Shown here: positions 31,814 to 42,905 of the stretch, in pieces
How positions within the stretch are numbered: position 1 is the stretch's first letter
Layout of the letters: the number at the start of each line of letters is the position of its first letter
Assembly (NCBI GenBank): GCA_020726505.1
Contig: JAHLEZ010000007.1
Coordinates: forward strand, 1,984,001-2,048,000
Length of the DNA: 64,000 nucleotides
Origin: Leptodontidium sp. MPI-SDFR-AT-0119
Taxonomy: Eukaryota; Ascomycota; Leotiomycetes; Helotiales; Leptodontidiaceae
Direction of reading: 5' to 3'
Notes under the pieces: model-generated
Database searches by the model: none
Seen by the model: the letters and a program-made list of their open reading frames with translations, nothing else
What the model was told of the DNA's origin: nothing
Program-made: the position numbers and the translations under genes

Positions 31814-34143
31814 ATATTTCTTTACCTTCTAACAAGTAGAAGGCAGGTGTCAAATTCAAGGCTTAGTCTTTCAAAATATATAAAATAAAATAAAACGCTT
31901 TGTTCTAAGGGCATCAATCATCCGAGAATGTGTTTTCGATCGATAAGGGTCACTCTTTTTGCATCAACCATAGTTGAGATAAACAAGAAATCCTGAGAGT
32001 AAACTATTTTTCTTTCTTTTTTTGTCTCGGCTGCTGTTGTTTCCGTCATTTCCCCTGAAGTTGCGACTGCGTGATACTGATGAGGCGCTTACGAGCCCAG
32101 GATCATGGGTTCGTGCGCCACAGGGCATTCCATAACCAAGTCAAAAATCGAAGTATTTTTTTGAAAATATAATTCAAAAAGCTAGTTAAAAGAAACGTTA
32201 ATACGCTTCTTCTTTGCAATATGCATAAAGAAAAAAAGTTTCGAGATTATATTGTTATTTAGTAACTATCAAGTCAAGTTGCCGACTTCAGGTTTTCTGA
32301 GCCTGAAAGTGTCTCGCTAAACTGCCTGTAGACCACGGACTCGTGGTTCAGGCTCGTTAAAGGGTGGCGATAGTCTGCCAGTTCAGACGTGATGCGGTAC
32401 AGGACCTGAGACCGACTCGATGAATACAATAACAACAAGCTGTATCAAGCAATACTTTAATGATCAGATGCAGACATTGTCTGAACTCCTCCTCCCTCCC
32501 TCCACGGGAGTGGCCCCCGGAGGGCCAGCGGAGCGTCATTCATTTTACTTAAATTATAAAACGAGAGACTTGCTAAGTTTTATTTGCTCTATTTTTAATG
32601 ACGCTCCGCTGGTCCTCCGGGGGCCACTCCCGTGGAGGGAGATTACAGTAAGGGATGAAATCTAGAAGTCCTGTATGGTGTGCTATTGACAAAGTAGATG
32701 GGAGTGGAGTTAGCTGCACCTGCACCTAAGCGACGGGAGCCCCTTTTCCTAGAAGAGGGGAATGCCGAGGCCTACATGGCCATCTTACCCAGGTGCCTGC
32801 CTAGGTACTTATATATAGCTAGATACCTACGCAGCTTCTCTTTGTACATTTTCATCATCTTTGACTCGAACTACGTATACGCTATGAGGTCGCCATTCAT
32901 TGGGTGTGCCAGGAGGCATTGCATCGTGCATGCTGATAAAGGTTTACAGTACGGTACAGCACTGTAAGGGCCTGAACAAGCCAGCTGGATTTTCACCCAA
33001 AACCCAGAAACCGAGATGTACAGTCCTCTCCCGCAGCCTGTGAGTAAGTATCTATCGAGGTACCTTTTTTTCCCCGAATGGACGCGAATCTGATGCCGCT
33101 GCAATACCAGGGAAGGCAATTGCATGTGCTGCAAATGCTGCACTCAATCCAATTGATTGTCTGGCTGCGCTGCACTGGGCTGTGCTACGCTGATGAGTGC
33201 TACCGTAGCACCAAACTTTCACGCCTCACGCCCATCCATCACCACTGTCCCAAGACTCCAACCATTTTGCCATTTACTGCTGATTTTCCGTCATACCTAC
33301 CTAGGTAGCTTGTAATTACCTACGCAGGCTGACTCAGGACAAAAGAGAGCGTTTCCTTGTGCCCTGGTGGCGTTTCTTCACATGTTAATAATGCCATCTG
33401 ATGTGATGAATCGACAGCGTCCTGTGCCAGGCAGGGCTAAGGTGAAGAAAGCTGGAGCCGGTGAGGTGGCTTGCTCCGTGTCACTTTTACCCCATCGATT
33501 GTGGAACAATCGGCCAGCCAATTCCAGCACTCTGACTGAGGTATCACGGCAATCCCCACCGTACTCTGCATTCTCTATTGGGCTTTGAGTCTTCCTTTCA
33601 TGCAATGCAATGCGTTCTGTTTTCGAACTTCATTGCTAGCCTGCTGCCTGCCTGCCTTTGAACTGGCCGCCTCACGTCAGCAGTAGCCCTCCTGCTCTCT
33701 CGTTATTGCACGTCTCGCGCGAGGATTAATTCTTGGATCCCGCGATGGCTTCAGAGCCAGCGATAAAGCACTGTGCCCTGCCCAATTGGTCAACTTCATG
33801 GTGGCGCATCAAACTCAGCGCCCCGCTTCTCAGAGCCCGCTTACCATCCTGCAATATTCGTGGTAATCGAAGCTTATGCAGACGCAATGAACCAGTACAC
33901 TTCGTCGTCACATGCAAGTATCAAGTATCTAAAGGTAATGCTGGACATCAGGCCGTATTTGCCCTGTCTGTCTTCTTGGCTTTGTGCGACTGCCACGACA
34001 AGGTAAGCATTCCTTGCATCAAGCTTCAGCCGCAGCATTCCCGCCGCGAGGAAGACATAAGCGCCTACTTATATCCACTCTCCATCCTCTCTTCTCCCAG
34101 AGTCGAGTACCATCGAGAGTTGCGAATCTCTCCAGTCTTCATC
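31814..34143. other. Long intergenic region containing a foldback element
   Basis: 2.3 kb. 31880-32320 is AT-rich with no coding signal. A 45-bp-arm inverted repeat at 32496-32641 is listed separately. The remainder (32700-34143) is probably promoter and leader of the hydrolase gene at 34144. A GTAAGC donor-like site near 34002 and the pyrimidine run CTCTTCTCCCAG before 34110 allow a 5'-leader intron, but this cannot be proven. Confidence 0.5.
32496..32641. repeat. Long near-perfect inverted repeat (45-bp arms), foldback/MITE-like
   Basis: Left arm 32496-32540 and right arm 32597-32641 are reverse complements at 44 of 45 positions. They are GC-rich (CTCCCTCCACGGGAGTGG... at the outer end) and separated by a 56-bp AT-rich loop. 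The contrast in composition between arms and loop, and the near identity, point to a young foldback element or a hairpin under selection. I found no clear target-site duplication. Confidence 0.85.
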
Positions 34144-36124
34144 ATGAACGGATTCCGAACTCGCACCACTGGCCTTGGGCACTTCAACGCCAACCTGCCC
34201 TTTGGCAACAATCCTTTCGTCAATGTCCCGTCCGATGTGAATAGAAACCCTTTTCGGCTCCTGTTGCTCGACTTCGGATTCGTCATTCACCTCCGCAGAC
34301 TTCTCGTCAAGATCATACTTCCGATAGGGCCATTGATCTCTGGACCTCTCGATGAATTGTATCCGTCTAGATCAAACCTCATGGATCTGGCTCTCCACTT
34401 CATCCTCCTCACCACGCAAATCATGCTGGTGCTTTTACTGCCAGTTGTTGCTGTATTGTTCTGGTTGGTACCAGGCGTGGTTCCCATTGTGTTCCTCGTC
34501 ACATTCTGGATAGCAACATGGATCGTCATGAGATTACTTAACGGGGCACCAACTACAGAGTGTCTAGTTGGGCTTCCCGAAGGTTTGGAACCTGCCAACG
34601 ATGAGCACGAGTTATGGTTTTTCATCAACGGAGTCGCAACGGGGTATGCTGAACATTCTTTGGACCTCAGAAGTCAAAGCCATTTTTGGAGGCATGCTAA
34701 CGGACGTCAGGAAAAATTGGCTACAATCGAACCTGGACCTGCTTGCTCGTACTTTCCAGTGAGTATTCCCGAAGTTTGCTGAGCTCTTTCGGCTTCGTTC
34801 GGAAGCTAGGAGTCAGTTGCATCACTGATCTTCTCTTGGCTCGGTTTCGGCACTCTACACCCTTCTTGAAGTGGCAATGCTGACAACCTAAAAGACGAGA
34901 GATCGTAGGAATCCACAATACTACGTGAGAAGCGCTACCAAATATGTTAGTTCGATGCTAACAATCACAAGCTATGGTTTCTTGTTCGACCTCCTAGAAT
35001 GTAGGTAGTCAGATATGAGAAGACCTGTAATTTCTTTTCGGGGATAAAAAATCGAACATCTCCGATCTAAATCTTGTTCCCTCTATTATTCGGACTGGCC
35101 AGACCGAGATCTAACATATATTCGGTACCTAGGTCTGATCCAGAGAGATCTTGATTATAAGTCTGGCGATATACGTCAAGGCAGGGCGCAGATTCGCGCG
35201 GCCCTTGCGGCGCCAGCCACCAAGAAACTTGTTCTAATCCTCCATTCACAGGTGCGCATTCTTCAAGTCATTTCTGCTCCTTCCATATCCTGGAGTGTTC
35301 TCGAGGCTCTTGCTTTCAAGATTCCTCACCTTGCCCTTACGCTCGCAATTTCTCCTCAAGATCAAAATACTGATTCCAAGATCTTCCTTGCAGGGCGGCA
35401 TTGAAGGGTCGTCGATCCTAGACTGGCTTCTCGCTGATATGTCTCACGAGGTAATCGGCAAGCTCGAAATCTTCACTTTCGGCAATGCCGCTCGACACTT
35501 CAACAATCCCCTCGTTAACAAACCCTCCTCACCCCTCGTCGACGAAAGCAAAGGGGGCCGTGGAGAGCGTGTGATCAAGCATATTGAACAGTACGTTGTT
35601 GTTCGAGCAGTAGCAAATTCCCACTTTCTGTGTGTGTCGGAAATGTTTTACTCCCAAAGCAGCTCCTGAGACAAGCATAAATGAGTAAACACTGACTCTC
35701 CCATCCTGTAGCTATGCCAATACCGAGGACTTCGTGGCCAACGTCGGAGTGCTGAGCTTCACAAGTCCTAAAGCACAACCTTTTGCCGACGGGAATGCCT
35801 TTTTCGGCTCCGTCTTTACCAGAGAGGGGCCCGGCCATCTGCTGAATATGCATTATCTAGACAAGATGTTCACGATGGTTAACGGCAAGGTCGACGAGGA
35901 TGGGAATTCGTTTATGAACTCCTTTATTCCTAGCAGGTTTGTTCAGCTTCCACTATCGTGGCTAAACACCTGACCTGACTACATCTAGGAGTTCGAGAGA
36001 CCAAGCAGCAGACCTAGGTCAGCGGAAAATGATCAAAGACGTCTCGAGGTTATGGCAGTATATAAATGGACGTAAGCCAGTGGATGAAGTCGGCGTTCCT
36101 CCAGTCAGGCCAACGCCCCCTTGA
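34144..36124 (+). CDS. Membrane-anchored alpha/beta-hydrolase-fold protein (DUF676/lipase-like)
   Basis: Eight exons: 34144-34643, 34711-34758, 34895-34924, 34972-35000, 35133-35251, 35394-35590, 35712-35936, 35989-36124; all GT-AG, joining to 427 residues. Two closely spaced helices lie at about residues 85-115 (MLVLLLPVVAVLFWLV, then VPIVFLVTFWIATWI), preceded by a short amphipathic segment. The catalytic-type domain starts near GLPEGLEP. It contains FINGVATGKNW, REIVGIHNTTYG and LVLILHSQGGIEG, in which H-S-Q-G-G is a nucleophile elbow with Ser at about 241. It continues through FTFGNAARHFNNP and HIEHYANTEDFVA (Asp and His candidates) to GPGHLLNMHYL. Fungal homologues with this layout are uncharacterised; esterase activity is inferred. 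The several 29-48 nt exons make it easy to misannotate. Confidence 0.85.
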
Positions 36125-37989
36125 GGCAGCAACATGTGTTGACGAGCAAGGAATAAAAGGTGGAAACGATTTTGCACTTTACTTATTTATGACTCTCTTA
36201 TTGTGTCTTTTGTAATTGTGTTACTGTTGTGTCAATTCATGCGTATTATGATCCTGCTTTAATATTTCGTCGGATGGTCCTCATTCCTCCATTGGTCGAA
36301 GGCTATGTATGTTGTTTTGACTGCCACTTTCTACGTTATTAATACACGAAGCTCAGTATTACTAGCAATTTACTTACTCTATTATACCGAACTTAGCCTT
36401 AAGTTATAGCTTAAGGCCCCACGCTTGCTCTCGCCTGGGCTCACCTTTGCTCACCCATGCTCAGACGATAAGGCTCGGCACGAGTCGTCGTCCCGTTCCG
36501 CGACAACTCTTGTGTGATGATGCAAAGCGACATAGTTTAGTCGGTTGAACAAGGCGGAAGTTGTCGCCCGCCACCCCACAAAGCTAGCCATTTCGAAAGG
36601 TTGATAGCTAGGTAGCAAGAGCAGGGCAAAAGCTTTTCACGGGGCGCAAGACAAGGTCAAGAAGGACCAAGGCCAGATACTCAAACTTTATGTCACGTAA
36701 GTCAGATTCCCTATCACGCCTTTGAGTATACGATCCTTATGCGAAGCAGAATAGAGCAGAGCAGTTTTGCCACCGAGAAAGTCTGTTTGTCTGTCTGTCT
36801 CTCTGTACAGTGCTCCTGTTAATTAATTAATTTCTTATGAATGGCTGACTGACTGACTTCATGCCAAGACGAGGAGTTTATAGACTTCTAAGACGGACGG
36901 TCTTTCTCTCTTTTCTTTCTATCCTTCCAACTCACTTCAAATCAACATGCCTGCTTCAACTCCACCACTTGCCCCCTTTACCACATTCTTCTTACCACCC
37001 CTCCTCCACCTCCATCCATAGTGCTCTTACCTATAAGTCATTGCGGAGCAAGAACCTCTCAAAGGAAAGAAATCATCTAGTTCGCACTGCCACCCAATCG
37101 TGATTTTCTCAAGCTCTACCCATGCCTATAACTTCCTCGTTTTTTTTTCTTTAAAATGTTTTACAGTTTCAAATTTAACTTGATTAAATTTAAGATATTC
37201 TATAGGATTTCAGCTTGAAATTTTATTGAAGTCGATGTCAAAAGCGGATTCCGAGTCGAAACATGAACTGGGGATTATAGTTCGCACTGCGAAAGTTTCT
37301 CCAACAAGAGAAGGAGTGTAAAGTATTGGTACTTCATGATAATTGACAGAATTATACCACACCCTCGTTGGTAGGCACTGGGAAAGATACAAAGAGGATC
37401 TAAGTACCAAATGGCGGGTGCAATTCTTGACAGCAGCACTGGTCCCAAGAGTGAATGAGTATTCAAAGCCAGGCTATATGAGCCTTGCGGAACCAACAAA
37501 TCTAGGCAATTGGCAGCCGTTCCAGTCTGCTCCCAGGGACCGAGGCTTGTCAATTTGCGTTTGTTGTCATGGCCCTGTGTTTGTTTCATCTCATGTAAAC
37601 GACAAAATCCGATTGGGAGCGAGAATCCGACCGACTATCCCATAATACGCATCCTCGTATAAACCCAGTTCCAAAAATCTACATGAAGCAAACGTACTGA
37701 TTGCTAACTGGGATTTACAACAGAGGATGGAGCGGGGTCGTCCACAACAACCGCAGTGCCTGCTCGACTTTAGGCAGTGCGGCCCCGGATCGAATCTCCC
37801 AACGAAGCTTTTTAAAGTGCTCATGCAGGTACGAGAACATTAGCCCTCATCCGAACTGTACAGATCTTTGTCCGTCTTGCCACCATGAGATTGCTCGCAG
37901 CTGTCTGCGTATATATGGAAGCTATGGAACTCTCCGCATTTTGAATTTGGATCGGCTCAGGTTGACCGTATTGAGAATATATCTGCATA
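36125..37989. other. Intergenic region
   Basis: 1.9 kb. Features seen are a GCTCACC/GCTCTCGCC-like degenerate direct repeat at 36427-36462 and a CTGT microsatellite at 36780-36806. There is also a pyrimidine-rich run at 36900-37010. Open frames at 37275-37645 on both strands overlap and have no recognisable content. Confidence 0.5.
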
Positions 37990-38951
37990 ATGGCAATTCT
38001 GACCGCACGCTTTGTAGCCGCACTCGCAGCAGCCTTTGTAATTCTCTCGGAGGCAGCACCAAATCATCCCAAGTCCGCCATCATTTGCCCCATAACCCTC
38101 GACGGCAGGGTTTCCCAAAACACAACACTCGAAACCTTTGATACGGCAGCATCTTCGTTCAATCCTGGCTACACCAAAGGCCAAAATCTAACCTGGTCAC
38201 AGATCCTCAAGTTCCCCCCCGTTTCATCGTCCAGATTCGACATTCCCGCCAAAAAAGCCTTAGAAGTGACCATCTCAGACGCCTCAATCTTCGTCCCAGG
38301 TGGCGGGCAGAAACAACTTGGATTCCGGCGGGCAGGACTTCTCCTGGGAAATGGATCTGACGCATCGAATATCGGGGTGCAAACGTATCACTGGAGCGTG
38401 ATGCAGCCCGAGGATAAGAAGAGAAGGATGAATCTGACGCATGAGTACATGAACGTCTGGCATGAAACGAATGACTATTCCAGCAACCATTTCTCGCTCA
38501 ATGCTGGGGTGATGTTGGAGCAGGACAAGCCGAAGGGTGGAAACGTGACTACTACGGGGTTGGACAAGAGGCTGTGGAAGGTATTGGACAGGAAGAACAA
38601 TGTCATCTGGACGACGAGGATCGAATGGGATGGATGGCAACATTTTGCTGTAAAGATAGATTACGAGAAAAAGTAAGTGCGGATTAAATTCTGCCCCGCT
38701 GGGCTCAACTAACATAAACCAGCACAATCCAGGTCTTCTACTCGACAAGGAATGATAGGCTCCAAGCAGTCACGGAGGTACTCCCGAATGACAATACTGG
38801 TGGCGGCCAGTACCAAATTGGAGTATTGAAAAAGCCTACTGAGACTGTGACTGTTGTGAATGATGGCTATCAAGAGAGCAACATTGACGAAGGGCAAATT
38901 TACGGAGGTATCTTCATTGAGAACAGCGGCCAAGGATGCATTTCCAAGTAG
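37990..38951 (+). CDS. Secreted glycoside hydrolase family 131 beta-glucanase
   Basis: GH131 enzymes are fungal beta-1,3/1,4-glucanases that act outside the cell on plant cell-wall glucans. Exons 37990-38672 and 38723-38951 (GTAAGT...CCAG) give 303 residues. A signal peptide (MAILTARFVAALAAAF...SEA) is followed by CPITLDGRV. The family blocks come in order: SSFNPGYTKGQNLTWSQIL, VPGGGQKQLGFRRAGLL, YHWSVM, LTHEYMNVWHETNDYSSNHF, HFAVKIDYEKN and NDNTGGGQYQIGVLKKPT. The end, GYQESNIDEGQIYGGIF, is typical too. The VWHETxDYSSN block contains residues assigned to the active site in characterised members. No cellulose-binding module is fused. It lies convergent with the Sec61 gamma gene and has no obvious operon-like partner. 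Confidence 0.93.
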
Positions 38952-39582
38952 ATGAGTACTAGAACAGTGCACGCAGTTCAACTTAGAACCACCGCAAATT
39001 GAACTCGAACAGAGCTCGATGTCCCACATTATACGTGAGACTTCTCTAGTTGCAATGGAATACATCTCATGCTGAGGAGGTGGGAAGTAGGTATTCAGTG
39101 CATTTTAACGAGAAGAGGTAGTAGGGACTGAACGGACCCATTTTAGCATAGAATCCATCGCATCTTTCCTCGCACAGGCCCAGACGGCGCTGGCAGTTGC
39201 AGGCAGAGACAGGAGGACGAATGCTGGATGTTGAGACATGTGTTTGATAGCCTCCATCCGTACTCGCATCCTGAACTCACTTGATTCTGTATCCCGGAGG
39301 TTGCAACATGTGCTGTTCTCCAAAAACTGCTGTTTGAAGGAAATGCAAGAGTTCCATGAAGAATATGAAAGCGAATGTCGAAGCAGGTAGATTTTCTTTT
39401 CCCAGCCATAAACCAATGCTATGCCACGAAAATCCAGTCCAGTATAAATACAATCCCGAAGCCTGCATCTCCAGTAGATGCTCCGATTATAATGGTGTCA
39501 TCGTCCGTTCGGCCGTCGCTCGAATTGCTGCCAAACTTGTAAAAAACACATCTCCTGACCACGTCGCACAGCTCTCGGCAGC
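38952..39582. other. Intergenic region between convergent genes
   Basis: 630 bp between the stop of the GH131 gene and the stop of the Sec61 gamma gene on the other strand. It should hold both 3' untranslated regions. The minus-strand frame at 39105-39416 shows no recognisable protein features. Confidence 0.5.
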
Positions 39583-39940
39583 CTATGCCCCCCCTACTAG
39601 GATATTGTTGACCGGAATGTGGACTGCAGTCGAGTGTTAGTAAATGTTGCTGCTGAATCCGAGAAATCACTGACTGAGCTTGACCAAGTATCCAACTGCG
39701 CCCATGACGAGGAAGCCAACACCAACTGCCTGCGAGATCTTGAGGAATTCACGTCCGTCGGCTAGAGAATAGTCAGTATGCGCGATGCCAATTGTAGTAT
39801 CTCCCGGAAAGTCCACCGGCGCATTGCTGAGGAGAATTGGGTTGGGGCTCCATACGCTTCGTGCATCTGTTCAAGAATTGGGTTCCATCTCTAATGAAAT
39901 CGCGGGGAATGTCCATGAACTCTTGGATTTGGTCGGACAT
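39583..39940 (-). CDS. sss1: Protein translocation channel Sec61 subunit gamma
   Basis: Small tail-anchored subunit of the ER protein-conducting channel (Sec61 gamma/SecE, yeast Sss1). Exons on the minus strand are 39856-39940, 39761-39675 and 39623-39583, with GT-AG introns of 94 and 51 bp, coding for 70 residues, exactly the usual length. The sequence is highly conserved: MSDQIQEFMDIPRDFIRDG, QFLNRCTK, REFLKISQAVGVGFLVMGA, and KLIHIPVNNILVGGA at the C-terminus, with one membrane helix. Because the exons are only 41-87 nt, no long open frame marks this gene. It is divergent from the CFIm68-like gene, with about 1.03 kb between the two start codons. Confidence 0.96.
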
Positions 39941-40971
39941 GGTTGTTGGTGGGGATTTGGATTGGAATTGGGATTGGGAGTAGAGAAGGGTCGGAATTGC
40001 AATTGTCGTCGGTGGTGAGAGTGAGGCGAGTGGAGGTAGAGGTAGAGGTGGAAGTGGAAGTAAAGCTGGACAGCAGCGCAGGTGGCCTCTAAATTGTTAG
40101 GGGGCGCACTGGAGAGGCCAGATGTGAGTGTACACGTGACATCAGGCTAAGATCCTTAGCGCGATGCCATTTCGGAGCAAGGTAGCACCAGGTAGGACGA
40201 GCTGGACAAGGTCCAACCCAACCCAACCCAACCAACCTCTCCTCTCCTCACCTCGCTCTCCAACAGCGGAATCAAACGAGACTCGACTTCCAGCAATCGG
40301 GTACGGCGACAACTACGACCCCACCAACCTGCGAATATCCATCCTTCTGCGATCGATCGATCGCTGCTGCGAAGGCTCTCTCGAAGCTGGTGAATTGGGG
40401 CAGGCAAGGCCAGAGCAAGGCTCAGTCAGGCTGTGAGGACAGGACAGGAACGGGAAATAGGAATAGGAACAGGAACGAGAACCAGAGGAGGAAGCTGTGC
40501 TGGACAGTGGTCGTCTTTACTGCCATCCTGTTACTATTTCACTCGAATCTGTTGCTGCTTTCCATCTACAATTGGACTTTGTCGGGGGAATCTACTCACT
40601 CAGACTGCTCTTCAACGGTTGCCTGTACCGAACGAAATATTCAAGATTGCAAGCACAGAGCTTCATCTTCCCTCTCCATTGTGTCTGCATCAGCCGAAGA
40701 AGGCCGTCAGACTTGAGCTTAGTTCTATTTGGTTTCAGGAGTGTACGTATATGTATCTATCCCATGTACTGTATCTTGGATCTGGGCGACGTGTGCGGGC
40801 GTCGAGGCCGAGGTTGCTGCAGTGCTAATTCAATGTTTTCATGCGCTGATCTTCATGTCCTTATCCTACAGAACTCAGTCATTGTTCAAGAGCATCAAGG
40901 TGTCATTAAACCAAAACAGAATTCCCCCAGACAAGCTTTGATCAGAGACTTTGATCTCCCAACCCAGCGCC
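39941..40971. promoter_or_regulatory. Shared upstream region of divergent Sec61 gamma and CFIm68-like genes
   Basis: About 1 kb between two start codons that face away from each other. It contains AACCCAACCCAACCCAACC at 40213-40231 and GGAATAGGAACAGGAACG-like short repeats near 40455-40475. Overlapping open frames inside it (40390-40941) are probably artefacts of the repeat composition and the long 5' leader. Confidence 0.5.
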
Positions 40972-42363
40972 ATGGCAGACGACGAGTTCGACATCGACAT
41001 TTATGGTGACACCAACACCGAGCATGAGGCAGAGGGTGAATTCAAGAAGGACGACGAGGGGGATATGAAAATCGACACCCTTGAGCCAGCCAACGGCCAC
41101 ACGACCGATTCAAACGGCACCATGAAGCACGAAGAGGAGGTAGACGACGATTATGTTGATATTAAGCTGACCAACGGCCACGATAGCAAGATGAACGAGC
41201 AGCAGAAGATCAAGAGTACCGACGAGTCTGGAGCCGATTCCTTGAATATCCCAAAGCAAGCGCCGCAGCAACAAGGTGTCAAGAGAAAGGAAGGATCAGA
41301 TGATCGTGCAATCGACCCTGGAGCGACCACAGCCCTACTGATCTCCGATCTGAACTGGTGGAATACCGATGACGACGTACGAGGATGGGTCAATCAAGCG
41401 CAGGTTGAAGACGAGCTGAAGGATATTACATTCTCCGAGCATAAGGTCAATGGCAAGAGTAAAGGGTACGAAGATCCAGCTACTGAAGGGGCACAATTTC
41501 TAATGCATATTACAGACAAGCTTATGTTGAGTTCACGTCGCAACAAGCAGCAACCGCAGCCAAGCACAAGATCGATGCGTTCGGCGAAGGGCAACAATAT
41601 GTCAAGAAGCACACAGTCACCTACTCCAACCCCAACGTCAATCCCTTCCGTACCCTGCCAAAGGATGCTCCTGCCAGGGCCGGTAAGGACGGACCCAACA
41701 ACCGTACCACATCTGGAGGCTACAATAACGACAGAGGCAACAACCAAAATGGCAACTTTGGTGGGAACTTCCGCGGAAGAACCCCTGGATACAATACTCG
41801 AGGGGGGGGTATGAACAACAATATGAACAATTTCAACCGGAACTTCTCTGGTCCTGCAATGAACAACAACATGGGTGGTGGAGGATTCAACTCACCTATG
41901 GGTGGCTTCCCTAACAATCCCATGAATGGTCAATTTGGAGGCTTCAACCGTGGCGGCATGATGGGTGGCATGCGAGGTGGACCTAACATGAGAGGCCGAG
42001 GTGGTATGAACAACAACATGATGGGAATGCCGATGGGAGGTATGCCAATGGGCGGTATGCCAGGAGGCATGGGAGGTATGCCTATGGGGATGGGTCAGAT
42101 GGGAGGTGGTATGCCAGGTAAGACCTACGTCCTTCCCTTCTGTTTGTCCGGAAATACACCATATCATCTTCTCATGGTCTTTACATTGGGAGGCAAACTA
42201 TAGATGCGATCCCTAGTGTAACTCACGCTAACATATTGCTACAGGCGGTGGCTTCCAAGGCATGCAGCAGCCGCACTTCAATCCTGCCTTCTTCCCTCAA
42301 AACCAAGCTGCTGGTGGCGATTGGCAAAACCCCCACGGAGCGAAGCGACCACGACCAGAGTAA
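40972..42363 (+). CDS. RNA-binding protein similar to cleavage factor Im subunit CPSF6 (CFIm68)
   Basis: Likely part of nuclear pre-mRNA 3'-end processing. Exons 40972-41465, 41516-42117 and 42245-42363 (all GT-AG) give 404 residues. The N-terminal 110 residues are acidic (DDEFDIDIYGD...), as in CPSF6/7. One RRM follows at about 120-200: TTALLISDLNWWNTDDDVR, ITFSEHKVNGKSKG, QAYVEFTSQQAATAAKHKI. The WWxTD element is typical of the CFIm68/59 RRM, and the intron splits it inside KSKG. The C-terminal half is built of Gly, Met and Asn (GGMPMGGMPGG-type repeats, RGRGG), a low-complexity region instead of the RS/RE tail of animals. It ends with KRPRPE, a possible nuclear signal. Confidence 0.85.
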
Positions 42364-42905
42364 GCAGATTCGTCGAAATTTCTTCCTTCGGGGTCTGCTC
42401 TATCATCCAAGACTCGGTGCAATGTGGGTCGTGGAATTAGGTTCATGCATTGGGTGGATGGGCTTCGGCGTTACTGGATTCTTCAACTGTGGTGGACTAT
42501 TCACGGGCCTAGGGCTGCGGTCTCTTTTTCTCATCTGTAGTTTCCAGCCGGAAGATGTACGTTTAGATGGCGTTCGTCATGCGTAAAAGCATGTATCTTG
42601 TATTCTGAATATGACGTTGTTTTCTGCATTGGCCGCTCTTGCTGTTTCAAGGATTCGAGTTCCGGCTGCTGAGTGCGATACCACTGGAGCATGTCTGTTT
42701 TATTTCTTTTTTGTGGGTTGCTCCTGCAGTGGAGGGACAGGAGTTGTAAATTGCACAGTTCCCCTCTAGTTCCTTCGAAATTCTCACAATACAACAACGT
42801 CACAACATTAACGCCAAGGCAGCACATACGAGCATCGCTATTAGTATCGAATAGCACTTTGCATCCTTCGAGAACGTCCCCATTGCAAGCTTAACGAAAG
42901 ACAGG
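42364..42905. other. Intergenic region
   Basis: 540 bp holding the CFIm68-like 3' untranslated region and the short promoter of the CNNM-type gene. CACAATACAACAACGTCACAAC precedes the downstream start by about 110 bp and looks like a leader. No gene seen. Confidence 0.5.

Noticed and set aside
36427..36462. Short degenerate direct repeats, considered as a CRISPR-like or satellite array
   Set aside because: Only two or three irregular units without regular spacing; the genome is eukaryotic.
40390..41009. Long overlapping open frames upstream of the CFIm68-like gene
   Set aside because: Three frames are open at once over short GGAAC/GAATC repeats; none has protein features and the true start at 40972 is clear.
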